Notes: generated by a model from the letters alone, not told the origin. A stretch of 64,000 bases of DNA from Marivibrio halodurans (GCF_017963645.1 NZ_JAGMWN010000001.1:62001-126000); one strand, 5' to 3'; counted from the first letter of the stretch, positions 37,380 through 46,422 are shown. Numbers and translations are program-made.

Positions 37380-37463
37380 TCAGCCGAAAACGCGATTGAG
37401 CGTTTCGATATTGGCCGCGAAGGCGACCACGATAATGGCCGCCGTGCAGATGATGGTGTCCAT
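37380..37463 (-). CDS. 27-residue single-span membrane peptide, novel
   Basis: The peptide starts MDTIICTAAIIVVAFAAN and ends ETLNRVFG. It is a short acidic start followed by one hydrophobic helix of about 16 residues and a short polar tail. GAGGGC lies 3 bp before the ATG. The stop is 25 bp before the strong bidirectional terminator, which makes a complete little gene. It has no recognisable family; proteins of this kind often modulate a membrane partner. It is too short for ordinary gene callers, and the longer frame upstream has no membrane or family features. Confidence 0.5.
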   Translation of the reverse strand: MDTIICTAAIIVVAFAANIETLNRVFG

Positions 37464-37885
37464 GACGCCCTCTGTTTGTCGATGCAGGCGCCGCGAATTG
37501 GTGGGCGGTGCCTTCCTGGGGCTGTATGTCGCCCGATCGTGTGCCCGCGACAAGCCGGGCTTGTTGCAGTGCACCATTGCATTCGGCGCATGACGGGACG
37601 GAACGGCCGCGCGCGTGTCTGATGGAAACGTGGCCCATGGGCAATGCACGCGGATGACATGTCATGAACTCTTCGTGGAAATATGCCGCGCGTGACTGGA
37701 ACTCGGGGCGGTTCCGCGTTAAGCTTAGGCATCCTTAAAATTCACGCGGTCGCCCGAGACCATTCTCCTCGAATGGTGGCGACCGGGGTGCGGTTCCGCG
37801 GCACGGCGGTGCCGGCGGCGTCCCTTGAGGGCCGGAATCGACATCACGGGTTTCGCGCATCCCGATCATGGAGGAGCGATCAAGA
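37464..37885. other. 422-bp non-coding region between membrane peptide and ParS-like gene
   Basis: No convincing gene. It contains the perfect 12-bp palindrome ATGACATGTCAT at 37654-37665, an AT-rich patch (37719-37743), a TAAAAT -10-like box at 37736-37741 (5 of 6) with only a weak -35, and the stem-loop at 37747-37785 described separately. It must hold promoters for genes leaving in both directions. Confidence 0.6.
37736..37785 (+). promoter_or_regulatory. -10 box and bulged 5'-leader stem-loop of the ParS-like gene
   Basis: TAAAAT (37736-37741) would start transcription near 37748. The first bases then form CGGTCGCC (37747-37754) / GGCGACCG (37778-37785), a CGAG bulge, and ACCATTC (37759-37765) / GAATGGT (37771-37777) with the loop TCCTC (37766-37770): 15 base pairs. 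The loop is the exact complement of GAGGA in the gene's Shine-Dalgarno sequence GGAGGAG (37870-37876), about 100 nt downstream, so a loop-SD interaction that controls translation is possible. Confidence 0.45.
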
Positions 37886-38317
37886 ATGGATATGTTGGAT
37901 CCGACGCATGCGCGGTCCGAGGGCGGGTCCCGATCTTCCCCGGGCGATCCCGTTATCGGGCCGGAGAAGATTTTCGACGTGGCCGGTATCGCCCGATGCT
38001 GGTCGCTGGCCGAAAGCGAGCAGCGCGATCTTTTGGGCGGCGTGCCGGCCGATGTCTTCGAACACTGGCGCCTTGGCGATTTCAGCGGCTTTACCGAGGA
38101 TGCGCGCGGCCGGATGATCCGGGTGTTCGAGATATTCGACTTGCTGCAACAGGCCGTGCCGGAGAGCGAGACGGCGGACGGCTGGGTGCGGCGGGCGAAC
38201 TACGACCTGCACGGCCGTACGCCGCTCTCGATCATGATGGAAGGGGTCGAGGGTCTGGAGCGCGTGCGTGCCCATCTCGCGGCAATCGCGCGCGACCGGG
38301 CGGCTTCAATCGGCTGA
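37886..38317 (+). CDS. MbcA/ParS-like (Xre-MbcA-ParS toxin-binding domain) protein, orphan
   Basis: 143 residues. ATG 37886 has GGAGGAG 9 bp upstream; an ATG at 37868 does not. The fold pattern is that of the antitoxin C-terminal domain: IARCWSLAESEQRDLLGGVP, then RMIRVFEIFDLLQQAVP, a WVRRANYDLHGRTPLSIMME segment, and GVEGLERVRAHL. No N-terminal HTH is evident, only about 40 polar residues. Relatives pair with RES-domain NAD-degrading toxins, but no RES gene is adjacent. It may be a stand-alone regulator. Its translation may be controlled by the leader stem-loop. Confidence 0.7.
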   Translation: MDMLDPTHARSEGGSRSSPGDPVIGPEKIFDVAGIARCWSLAESEQRDLLGGVPADVFEHWRLGDFSGFTEDARGRMIRVFEIFDLLQQAVPESETADGWVRRANYDLHGRTPLSIMMEGVEGLERVRAHLAAIARDRAASIG

Positions 38318-38340
38318 TATTCTGAGAAGCCGGAAGAAAA

Positions 38341-38371
38341 ACGGCCCCGCCGGTCACGCCGGCGGGGCCGT
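38341..38371 (-). terminator. rho-independent terminator of glnA (bidirectional)
   Basis: ACGGCCCCGCCGG (38341-38353), loop TCACG, CCGGCGGGGCCGT (38359-38371): a perfect 13-bp stem. On the reverse strand it is followed by TTTTTCTTCC, a T-run, so it ends glnA; on the forward strand it can also end the ParS-like gene. Confidence 0.9.
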
Positions 38372-38423
38372 CTTGCCAAGACCGTCCGGGTGGCCGAGGC
38401 ACCCGGAAGCCTTCCCCCTCCGA

Positions 38424-39836
38424 TCAGCTGGAGTAGTAGAGGGCGTATTCCATCGGGTGCGTGGTGTGCTCGATGGCGTAGACCTCCTCCCACTTCAGAT
38501 CCAGATAACCGTCGATCTGCTCGTCCGTGAAGACGTCGCCCTTCTTCAGGAATTCGCGGTCGGCGCTCAAGGATTCCAGTGCCTCGCGCAGCGAGCCGCA
38601 GACGGTCGGGATGCCTTCCAGCTCTTCCGGCGGCAGATCGTAAAGATCCTTGTCCATCGCCTCGCCCGGGTGGAGCTTGTTCTGGATGCCGTCCAGGCCG
38701 GCCATCAGCATGGCCGTGTAGGCGAGGTAGGGGTTCGCCGTCGCATCCGGGAACCGCGCCTCCAGCCGCTTGCCCTTCGGGCTCGCGACATAGGGGATAC
38801 GGATCGAGGCCGAGCGGTTGCGCGCCGAATAGGCGAGCAGGACCGGTGCCTCGAAGCCCGGAATCAGCCGCTTGTAGCTGTTGGTCGACGGGTTGGTGAA
38901 GGCGTTCAGCGCCTTCGCATGCTTGATGATGCCGCCGATATAGTAGAGGCACATTTCCGACAGATCGGCATAGCCCGAGCCGGCGAAGATGTTCTGACCG
39001 TCCTTCCAGATCGACTGGTGCGTGTGCATGCCCGAGCCGTTGTCGCCGACGACCGGCTTCGGCATGAAGGTCGCGGTCTTGCCATAGGCATGGGCGACCT
39101 GATGCACGACGTACTTGTAGATCTGCATCTCGTCGGCGCAGCGCACCAGGGTGTTGAACTTGATGCCCAGCTCGTGCTGCGAGGGCGCGACCTCGTGATG
39201 GTGCTTCTCCATCTCCAGGCCCATCTGGATCATGGTGGAGACCATTTCGGCACGCATGTCCTGGCCGCTATCGACCGGCGGGACGGGGAAGTAGCCGCCC
39301 TTGATCGCCGGGCGGTGGCCCATATTGCCTTCCTCGAAGTCGGAGGCGGAGTTGTACGGGCCCTCCTCGCTGTCGATCTTATAGGCCATGAAGTTCATGT
39401 CGGTCGACCACTTGACGTCGTCGAATACGAAGAACTCCGCCTCCGGGCCGAAATAGGCCGTATCGCCGATGCCCAGGCTCGCCATGTAGGCCAGCGCCTT
39501 CTTGGCGGTCGAGCGCGGGTCGCGGTCATAGGGCTGGCCGGTCGACGGCTCCAGGATATCGCAGAACAGGACCAGGAGCGGCTGCGCGGCGAAGGGGTCC
39601 ATCACGGCCGTCTCGGGATCCGGCATCAGGATCATGTCCGACTCGTTGATCGCCTTCCAGCCGGCGATCGAGGAGCCGTCGAACATGATGCCGTCCTTGA
39701 AGACATCCTCGTCGATGGTGGAGACGTGCTGGGCGGTGTGCTGCCACTTGCCCCGCGGGTCCGTGAAGCGGAAATCGACGTACTGGACGTCGTTTTCCTT
39801 AATCATATCCATTACTTTCTTGATTCCGTCGGACAT
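38424..39836 (-). CDS. glnA: glutamine synthetase type I
   Basis: 470 residues. Makes glutamine from glutamate, ammonia and ATP as a dodecamer. [11 protein letters not shown] and [12 protein letters not shown] (metal-binding Glu), [34 protein letters not shown] (Arg ligands) and [10 protein letters not shown]. The last holds the Tyr adenylylated by GlnE, so activity is nitrogen-regulated. Lies 169 bp after glnB on the same strand; that gap holds two short hairpins (CATGAC/GTCATG at 39880-39896 and CGGGTC/GACCCG at 39972-39989) that could lower or process the read-through transcript. Confidence 0.97.
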   Translation of the reverse strand: MSDGIKKVMDMIKENDVQYVDFRFTDPRGKWQHTAQHVSTIDEDVFKDGIMFDGSSIAGWKAINESDMILMPDPETAVMDPFAAQPLLVLFCDILEPSTGQPYDRDPRSTAKKALAYMASLGIGDTAYFGPEAEFFVFDDVKWSTDMNFMAYKIDSEEGPYNSASDFEEGNMGHRPAIKGGYFPVPPVDSGQDMRAEMVSTMIQMGLEMEKHHHEVAPSQHELGIKFNTLVRCADEMQIYKYVVHQVAHAYGKTATFMPKPVVGDNGSGMHTHQSIWKDGQNIFAGSGYADLSEMCLYYIGGIIKHAKALNAFTNPSTNSYKRLIPGFEAPVLLAYSARNRSASIRIPYVASPKGKRLEARFPDATANPYLAYTAMLMAGLDGIQNKLHPGEAMDKDLYDLPPEELEGIPTVCGSLREALESLSADREFLKKGDVFTDEQIDGYLDLKWEEVYAIEHTTHPMEYALYYSS

Positions 39837-40005
39837 GGTCCTGTTCCCCTTCGCATTTACCGTCTTGATCGTTGCTTCGCATGACTGCGCGTCATGGGTC
39901 GTTCGGTCGTACCGTCCTGCCCGCTCGCATCGTGCGGACCGGGTTGGACGGCGTTCGGTCGTGGCCGGGACCGGGTCTCGGCGGACCCGACGTCGGCCGG
40001 TTGGC

Positions 40006-40509
<504 letters not shown>

Positions 40510-40523
40510 CTAAAATAATGCGA

Positions 40524-40536
40524 TATCAAACATTTA
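40524..40536 (+). promoter_or_regulatory. IHF-consensus site upstream of the glnB promoter
   Basis: TATCAAACATTTA matches WATCAANNNNTTR at every position. It sits about 29 bp above the -24 element, between the promoter and the upstream repeats, the place where IHF bends DNA to bring NtrC to sigma-54 polymerase. Confidence 0.55.
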
Positions 40537-40570
40537 CTGTATGATAAACCACGAGCCTCCATGAGACGCC

Positions 40571-40621
40571 GCCCAATTCGTGTGCGTTTGCCTAAAAATT
40601 GGGCTGTTGGTGTGCGTTTGC
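40571..40621. repeat. direct repeats GTGTGCGTTTGC and inverted repeat GCCCAATT/AATTGGGC
   Basis: GTGTGCGTTTGC occurs at 40580-40591 and 40610-40621, starts exactly 30 bp apart (three helical turns). Interleaved with it, GCCCAATT (40571-40578) is repeated inverted as AATTGGGC (40597-40604). The position, 75-125 bp above the sigma-54 promoter, fits activator binding; it also overlaps the methyltransferase upstream region. Confidence 0.55.
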
Positions 40622-40696
40622 GGTACGCATTCGGTCCCGATAGACTCCTTCCCCGCCGCCCAAATCGACGACAGGATAATGAAGGACAGGCAATCC

Positions 40697-41338
40697 ATGG
40701 CACAGCGCATCGATCCGTGGCTCGACAAGGTGTACCAGGCCCGCGACGCCGACGAGGTGGGGGCTCATTACGATGCCTGGGCGCACGCCTATGAGCGCGA
40801 TCTGATGGCGGCCGGCTATCGCTATCCCGCCGTCGGCGCGGCGCTGATCGGACGGCACGTTCCCACGGGGGCGCGCGTTCTCGACGGCGGGTGCGGCACC
40901 GGTTTGATGGGGGAGGCGCTGGCCGCCGCCGGTTATGAGCGGATCGTCGGCCTCGATCCTTCGGAAGGGATGCTGGGCGTCGCGCGGGCGAAGGGCTGTT
41001 ACGGCGCGTTGGTGCAAGGGTTGCTCGGCGCGGAGATCGAGGGGGTCGAGGCTGAAAGCTTCGATGCCTGCGTCAGCTTCGGCGTGCTGACGCCGGGTCA
41101 CGCGCCGCCGGAGGCTTTGACGGGCATGGTGTGGGCGACCAAGCCGGGCGGCTGGTTGATCTTCTCCGTCAGTCACCCGGCATGGGACGGCGGCGGGTTC
41201 CGGGAGGCCGCTACCGCGTTGCGCGATGAAGGGGCCTGGGAGCCTGTGGAGACCAGCGCCTCGATCCGCTCCATGCCCTATTCCGAGACCGAAGGTCATC
41301 TGGAGGCGCGCATCCATGTTTATCGGAAGCGGTCCTGA
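40697..41338 (+). CDS. class I SAM-dependent methyltransferase
   Basis: 213 residues from the ATG at 40697; an upstream ATG at 40679 has its AGGA too close. Motif I VLDGGCGTGLMGEAL and VGLDPSEGML for the SAM acid, then SFDACVSFGVLTPGHAPPEAL and KPGGWLIFSVSHP. Methyl acceptor unknown; general UbiE/Methyltransf_11-like enzyme. Divergent from glnB, sharing its upstream repeats. Confidence 0.82.
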   Translation: MAQRIDPWLDKVYQARDADEVGAHYDAWAHAYERDLMAAGYRYPAVGAALIGRHVPTGARVLDGGCGTGLMGEALAAAGYERIVGLDPSEGMLGVARAKGCYGALVQGLLGAEIEGVEAESFDACVSFGVLTPGHAPPEALTGMVWATKPGGWLIFSVSHPAWDGGGFREAATALRDEGAWEPVETSASIRSMPYSETEGHLEARIHVYRKRS

Positions 41339-41416
41339 GAAAGCGGTTCCGTCCGGTCCGGCCAAGCGGACCGGTCGGTGAGCGCGTCCGCCCCATGATC
41401 GGGAGTAATCCCCGCC

Positions 41417-42355
41417 ATGCCGCATGAGGGCCATGCGCACGGCCACCACGATCATCAGCATCACCATCATCACGTCGATCCGGACGCGATGGGCGACCGC
41501 AAGCTCCACCTGGCGGTCGCTGCCAATATCGTCCTGACCGTGGGGCAGGTGGCGGGTGGTCTGGCCGCCGGATCGCTGGCGCTGGTCGCGGACGCGCTGC
41601 ACAATTTCTCCGACGCGGCCGCGCTGCTGCTCGCGGTCGTCGCGCGCCGCATCGGACGAAAGCCCGCCGATCCGGCGCGCAGTTTCGGCTACCGCCGGGC
41701 GGAATTGATCGCGGCGCTGATCAACCTGACGGTGCTGGTCGTGCTTGGCCTCTTCCTCGTCAACGAGGCGGTTTGGCGCCTAATCGAGCCGGAACCGATC
41801 GAGGGCTGGATCGTCGTGATCGTCGCCGGCGTGGCGTTGGCGGTCGATGTGGCGACCGCGTGTCTGACCTTCGCGCTGGCCAGGACCTCGATCAACATCA
41901 AGGCGGCCTTCGTCCATAATCTGGCGGACGCGGCTGCCTCGCTCGCGGTGATCCTGGGGGGCGGCCTGATCCTGCTGTTCGGCTGGGTCTGGATCGACGC
42001 GGTACTGACGCTGGCGATCGCGGTCTATGTGCTGTGGCATGGCCTGGCACTGATGCCGGGGACGATCCATATCCTGATGGAGGGCACGCCCCGTCATATC
42101 GACCGCCGCGCGGTGATCGACGCGATGGCGGCGGTGTCGGGTGTCGAGGCGGTCCATCACATCCATATCTGGTGGCTGGACGAGGCGCGCGTGGCGCTGG
42201 AAGCGCATGTCGTCATCGATGACGCGATGGTGGCGGGCGGCGATCTCGCGCGGTTGGAGGCGATCAAGGCGGATCTGAAGCACCTGCTCGCCGAGCGGTT
42301 CGATATCGCGCACTCCACGTTGGAGTTCGAGCGCCACGGCATCGCCTGCGCGTAA
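41417..42355 (+). CDS. cation diffusion facilitator (CDF) metal exporter
   Basis: 312 residues. A His-rich, metal-binding N-terminus (GHAHGHHDHQHHHHH, residues 5-20), six membrane helices in about 30-215 with metal-site motifs ALHNFSDA and VHNLADAAAS (HxxxD on helices 2 and 5), and a cytoplasmic C-terminal domain. Exports Zn2+ or Co2+/Cd2+ in exchange for protons. Stands alone between the methyltransferase and dnaE. Confidence 0.92.
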   Translation: MPHEGHAHGHHDHQHHHHHVDPDAMGDRKLHLAVAANIVLTVGQVAGGLAAGSLALVADALHNFSDAAALLLAVVARRIGRKPADPARSFGYRRAELIAALINLTVLVVLGLFLVNEAVWRLIEPEPIEGWIVVIVAGVALAVDVATACLTFALARTSINIKAAFVHNLADAAASLAVILGGGLILLFGWVWIDAVLTLAIAVYVLWHGLALMPGTIHILMEGTPRHIDRRAVIDAMAAVSGVEAVHHIHIWWLDEARVALEAHVVIDDAMVAGGDLARLEAIKADLKHLLAERFDIAHSTLEFERHGIACA

Positions 42356-42379
42356 GGGCCGTCCAGGAGTCCCCACGAT

Positions 42380-42414
42380 CGACTTATCCCCAGGAAAGCG
42401 ACTCTATCCCCAGG
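42380..42414 (+). repeat. tandem 15/16-bp repeat with DnaA-box-like cores, upstream of dnaE
   Basis: CGACTTATCCCCAGG (42380-42394) and CGACTCTATCCCCAGG (42399-42414). The cores TTATCCCCA (42384-42392) and CTATCCCCA (42404-42412) differ from TTATCCACA by one and two bases and are 20 bp apart, same orientation, about 45-75 bp before dnaE. A regulatory site is possible. Confidence 0.45.
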
Positions 42415-42457
42415 CGCGGCGGATGACGCGCCGCGCGACTCGCGTAAGGATACGGAT

Positions 42458-45400
42458 ATGAGTAGCCACGCCGATTTCGTCCATTTGCGCGTCCATTCCG
42501 CCTATTCGCTGGCGGAAGGGGCGATTCACGTCAAGGAACTGGTCAAGCTGGCCGCCGCGCAGCGGATGCCGGCCGTCGCCGTGACCGATTCGAACAACGT
42601 CTTCGGCGCGCTGGAATTCGCCATGACCGCCTCCGGCGCGGGCGTGCAGCCGATCGTCGGCGCGCAGATCGGCCTTCGGCGGGAGGATCGCGCGCCCAAC
42701 CGGATGGGGCAGGCCCCGGCCCCCGATCCGGTCGTCATGCTGGCGAAGGACGAGGCGGGATATCGCAGCCTGATGAAGTTGCTCTCGCGCGCCTATATGG
42801 AGCCGGAGGCGGGGGAGGACGCGCAAATCTCCCTCGACGACCTGCGGGAGGTGAATGACGGATTGATCATGCTGACCGGCGGGCCGAAGGGGCCGCTCGG
42901 CCGGCTGATCCTGGAATCCCAGATGCAGGCGGCGGAAGATATGCTCCGCCTGCTGAAGGAAATCCTGGGCGATCGCCTCTATATCGAAATCATGCGTCAC
43001 GGTCTGGTCGAGGAGGAGCGGACGGAGGACGCCTTCATCGACCTGGCCTATGCCCAGGACGTTCCCCTGGTCGCGACGAACGAGTGCTTCTTTCCGACGC
43101 GTGGGATGCACGAGGCGCACGATGCCCTGATCTGCATCGCCGAGGGCGCCTATGTCGCGGATGCCGAGCGCCGACACCTAACGCCCGAGCATTACTTCAA
43201 GTCGGCGGAGGAGATGCGCGCGCTCTTCGCCGACCTGCCGGAAGCGGCGGACAATACGCTGGTGATCGCCCGGCGCTGCGCCATCATGCCGGAGAAGATC
43301 AAGCCGCTGCTGCCCGTCTATACCAAGCTGGAGGGGCGTTCGGAGACGCAGGCGCTGGCCGATTTGGCGGAGGAGGGGCTGCGCCATCGCCTGGAAACCC
43401 AGGTATGGGCCGAAGGGATGGACGAGGCCGCGCGGGAGGCCGCCGCCGTACCCTATCGCGAACGGCTGGCCTATGAGCTGGACGTGATCCAGCAGATGGG
43501 CTTTCCCGGCTATTTCCTGATCGTCGCGGACTTCATCCAATGGGCGAAGGCCCGGGATATCCCGGTCGGGCCGGGCCGTGGTTCGGGCGCGGGGTCCGTT
43601 GTCGCCTGGGCACTGACGATCACCGATCTGGACCCCTTGCGGTTCGGCCTGCTGTTCGAGCGTTTCCTCAATCCCGAGCGCGTCAGCATGCCGGACTTCG
43701 ACATCGATTTCTGCCAGGACCGGCGGGACGAGGTCATCCGCTACGTCCAGAAGGAATATGGCCGCGACAAGGTCGCCCAGATCATTACCTTCGGAAAGCT
43801 GCAGGCGCGCGCCGTGCTGCGTGATGTCGGCCGCGTGTTGCAGATGCCCTACGGTCAGGTCGACCGTATCTGCAAGATGGTGCCGAACAACCCGGCCAAT
43901 CCGGTGACCCTCGACCAGGCAATCGAGGGCGAGCCGCTGTTGCAGCAGGAGATAGAGAACGAGACGGCGGTCGAACGTCTCGTCGGCATCGCGCGCAAGC
44001 TGGAGGGGCTTTATCGCCATGCCTCGACCCATGCGGCGGGCGTGGTGATCGGCGACCGGCCGCTGGACGAGTTGGTGGCGCTTTACCGCGATCCGCGCTC
44101 CGACATGCCGGTCACCCAGTTCAACATGAAATATGTCGAACAGGCGGGGTTGGTGAAGTTCGACTTCCTGGGCCTCAAGACCCTGACCGTCATCGCGCGG
44201 GCGAAGGAACTGATCGACAAGCGCGAGGACCGAACGGAACCGCTGGACATCGCGCAAATCCCGCTTGAGGACCCGCGCACCTTCGAGATGCTCTGCAAGG
44301 GCAATACGGTCGGGGTTTTCCAGTTGGAATCCTCCGGCATGCGCGACGTGCTGAAAAGCATGAAGCCCGACCGCTTCGAGGATCTGATCGCCGTCGTCGC
44401 CCTCTATCGTCCGGGACCGATGGAGAACATCCCGACCTACATCAAGCGCAAGCATGGGGAAGAGGTTCCGGTCTATCCGCATCCCAAGCTCAAGGCCTGC
44501 CTGGAGGAGACCTTCGGCATCCCGATCTATCAGGAACAGGTGATGCAGATGGCCCAGGAGCTTTCGGGCTTCACGCTCGGCGGGGCCGACCTGTTGCGCC
44601 GGGCCATGGGCAAGAAGATCAAGGAGGAGATGGACAAGCAGCGCGCCATCTTCGTCGAAGGGGCGGAAACCCATTCCCAGGTACCGGCCAAGCAGGCCAA
44701 CGAGATCTTCGATACCATCGCGGCCTTCGCCGGCTACGGCTTCAACAAGAGCCACGCGGCCGCCTACGCGCTCGTCGCCTATCACACGGCCTGGCTCAAG
44801 GCGAACTATCCGGTGGAGTTCATGGCCGCCTCCATGACTCTCGACATGCACAATACCGATAAGCTCAACGTCTTCCGCTCGGAACTCGACCGGCTGGAGG
44901 TCGAGCTGCTGCCGCCGGATGTGAACAAGTCCGACGTCATCTTCTCGGTCGAGAAGGGGGCGGGGGCGGACGGCGCGCGGATGGTGCGCTACGCGCTCGC
45001 CGCGCTCAAGAATGTCGGTTCCGGCGCCATGCAGGCCGTGGTGGACGAGCGTCGGGAGAACGGTCCCTATAAGGACCCGTTCGATTTCGCGGAGCGCGTG
45101 GATAGCCGCACGCTGAACAAGCGCCTGATGGAAAATCTGGTGAAGGCGGGTGGCTTCGACGCGCTGGAGCCCAATCGGCGGCGGCTCTTCGACGGGCTGG
45201 AACAGGTGGTGCGGCACGGTCAGGCCACCCAGGCGGACAGGAATTCGGATCAGGTCAGTCTGTTCGGCGATGCGCCCGACACGCTGAACCGGCCCAGTCT
45301 CGCCGACCTGCCGGACTGGCCGCCGACGGAGAAGCTGCATTACGAATTCGAGGCGATCGGCTTCTATCTCTCCGCCCATCCGTTGGAGGCGTACGCGAAC

Positions 45401-45961
45401 GCCTGCCGGCGGTTGGGCATCGTGTCGTACGCGGACGTGGCCCAGGGCCGGGTGCGCACGTCGAAGGCCGTGAAACTAGCCGGGATCGTGGGCGGCAAAC
45501 GCCAAATGACCACCTCGCGCGGGTCCAAGATGGCCTTCGTGCAGATGTCGGATGCCTCCGGCCAGTACGAGGTGACGCTGTTCCAGGAGGTGCTCTCCGG
45601 CGCGCGGGAGATGCTGGACAGCGGCGAGCCCCTGCTGATGACCGTCGATGTGCAGAAGCGCGGCGACGGCCAGGATGCGGAAATCCGTCTCACCGCCACG
45701 TCCTGCCGTCCGTTGGAGGAGGAGGCCGCCCAGGCCGCCGACGGCATGGTGATCTATCTGCGCGACGACGCGCCGCTGAAGCCCCTGACCCGTGTCTTCG
45801 AGGGACACGGCAAGCCGGGGCGCGGCCGGGTGGAAATCCACTTGGTGGATCGCGACGAGGGCGCGATCGATCTTACACTGCCGCGCACCTACGCGATCAA
45901 CGCCGCCTTCCGTCAGGCGGTTAAATCGATCCCGGGCATCGTGGATGTGCAGGATCTCTAG
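42458..45961 (+). CDS. dnaE: DNA polymerase III alpha subunit
   Basis: 1167 residues. N-terminal PHP domain (HLRVHSAYSLAEGAIHV). The polymerase catalytic motif is PDFDIDFCQDRRDEVIRYV near 405-425 with the catalytic Asp residues, and the fingers contain HASTHAAGVVI. QVSLFGD near 930 is the sliding-clamp-binding peptide. The OB fold (VKLAGIVGGKRQMTTSRG) and C-terminal tau-binding region follow. The only replication gene here; it looks complete, with no frameshift. No DnaE accessory (DnaE2/ImuB) genes are near. Confidence 0.98.
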   Translation: MSSHADFVHLRVHSAYSLAEGAIHVKELVKLAAAQRMPAVAVTDSNNVFGALEFAMTASGAGVQPIVGAQIGLRREDRAPNRMGQAPAPDPVVMLAKDEAGYRSLMKLLSRAYMEPEAGEDAQISLDDLREVNDGLIMLTGGPKGPLGRLILESQMQAAEDMLRLLKEILGDRLYIEIMRHGLVEEERTEDAFIDLAYAQDVPLVATNECFFPTRGMHEAHDALICIAEGAYVADAERRHLTPEHYFKSAEEMRALFADLPEAADNTLVIARRCAIMPEKIKPLLPVYTKLEGRSETQALADLAEEGLRHRLETQVWAEGMDEAAREAAAVPYRERLAYELDVIQQMGFPGYFLIVADFIQWAKARDIPVGPGRGSGAGSVVAWALTITDLDPLRFGLLFERFLNPERVSMPDFDIDFCQDRRDEVIRYVQKEYGRDKVAQIITFGKLQARAVLRDVGRVLQMPYGQVDRICKMVPNNPANPVTLDQAIEGEPLLQQEIENETAVERLVGIARKLEGLYRHASTHAAGVVIGDRPLDELVALYRDPRSDMPVTQFNMKYVEQAGLVKFDFLGLKTLTVIARAKELIDKREDRTEPLDIAQIPLEDPRTFEMLCKGNTVGVFQLESSGMRDVLKSMKPDRFEDLIAVVALYRPGPMENIPTYIKRKHGEEVPVYPHPKLKACLEETFGIPIYQEQVMQMAQELSGFTLGGADLLRRAMGKKIKEEMDKQRAIFVEGAETHSQVPAKQANEIFDTIAAFAGYGFNKSHAAAYALVAYHTAWLKANYPVEFMAASMTLDMHNTDKLNVFRSELDRLEVELLPPDVNKSDVIFSVEKGAGADGARMVRYALAALKNVGSGAMQAVVDERRENGPYKDPFDFAERVDSRTLNKRLMENLVKAGGFDALEPNRRRLFDGLEQVVRHGQATQADRNSDQVSLFGDAPDTLNRPSLADLPDWPPTEKLHYEFEAIGFYLSAHPLEAYANACRRLGIVSYADVAQGRVRTSKAVKLAGIVGGKRQMTTSRGSKMAFVQMSDASGQYEVTLFQEVLSGAREMLDSGEPLLMTVDVQKRGDGQDAEIRLTATSCRPLEEEAAQAADGMVIYLRDDAPLKPLTRVFEGHGKPGRGRVEIHLVDRDEGAIDLTLPRTYAINAAFRQAVKSIPGIVDVQDL

Positions 45962-46027
45962 CCATCGCTCGGTGGCCGGCCGCTCTTCTCATGGCATGGC
46001 GGCGGGGCATTCGTCGGAGGGGCGCGC

Positions 46028-46372
46028 ATGCTTATCCTGATAACGGGTCCGGACGGGTCCGGATCGGCGCGCGGCGGCGGGGCGGGCGACATCGTTCAAA
46101 AGGCGAACGATGCGGCCTTGCTGCTGTTGCGGCGCGGGCACATGCCGCTTGTCTCTTCGGTCCTGACACGGCCGATCGTCGCGCGCGCGGACGAAGAAGG
46201 GATGGCGGACGAGACGCGGGTCTCTCTTGCCGAACGCCTGGCCGCCCATTGCGACGCCTGTTTGCGCCTCGGCGGCGCGTCGGAACGGGCGGACGCCGAA
46301 ACCGCCCTTTTCGGGCAGGCGGGCAAACCCGTCTATCATGACGTGAATCAGGTGCCGGAGGAGACGGGGTAG
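46028..46372 (+). CDS. small protein resembling nucleoside 2-deoxyribosyltransferase-like/DUF4406 family
   Basis: 114 residues. [19 protein letters not shown], then a helix with [13 protein letters not shown], a LCL-like strand [16 protein letters not shown] and [12 protein letters not shown]. The S-x-x-A-x-x-E after a strand and the G-PV near the end are the pattern of the NDT-like fold (Glu as nucleophile in true enzymes). It starts 66 bp after dnaE. Function unknown; nucleotide sugar hydrolysis or binding is only a suggestion. Confidence 0.55.
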   Translation: MLILITGPDGSGSARGGGAGDIVQKANDAALLLLRRGHMPLVSSVLTRPIVARADEEGMADETRVSLAERLAAHCDACLRLGGASERADAETALFGQAGKPVYHDVNQVPEETG

Positions 46373-46393
46373 GGCGACCCCACCGTCATCCCC

Positions 46394-46422
46394 TTGCAAA
46401 GCCCGTAATCCACGCGTATATC
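46394..46422 (+). promoter_or_regulatory. promoter of rpsB-tsf
   Basis: TTGCAA (46394-46399), exact 17-bp spacer, TATATC (46417-46422). Start would be near 46430, giving a leader of about 130 nt before rpsB; the leader may be the site of S2 autogenous control, but I could not define a structure. Confidence 0.55.

Noticed and set aside
37683-38117. Alternative forward frame overlapping the ParS-like gene.
   Set aside because: The translation is Arg/Pro-rich without family signature and has no ribosome site; the ParS-like frame is far better supported.
40571-40621. CRISPR repeats or a small array.
   Set aside because: Only two copies of a 12-mer with an 18-bp gap, no array structure and no cas genes anywhere in the window.
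42380-42414. Chromosomal replication origin.
   Set aside because: Only two degenerate DnaA-like boxes, no AT-rich unwinding region, and no dnaA, hemE or parAB context.
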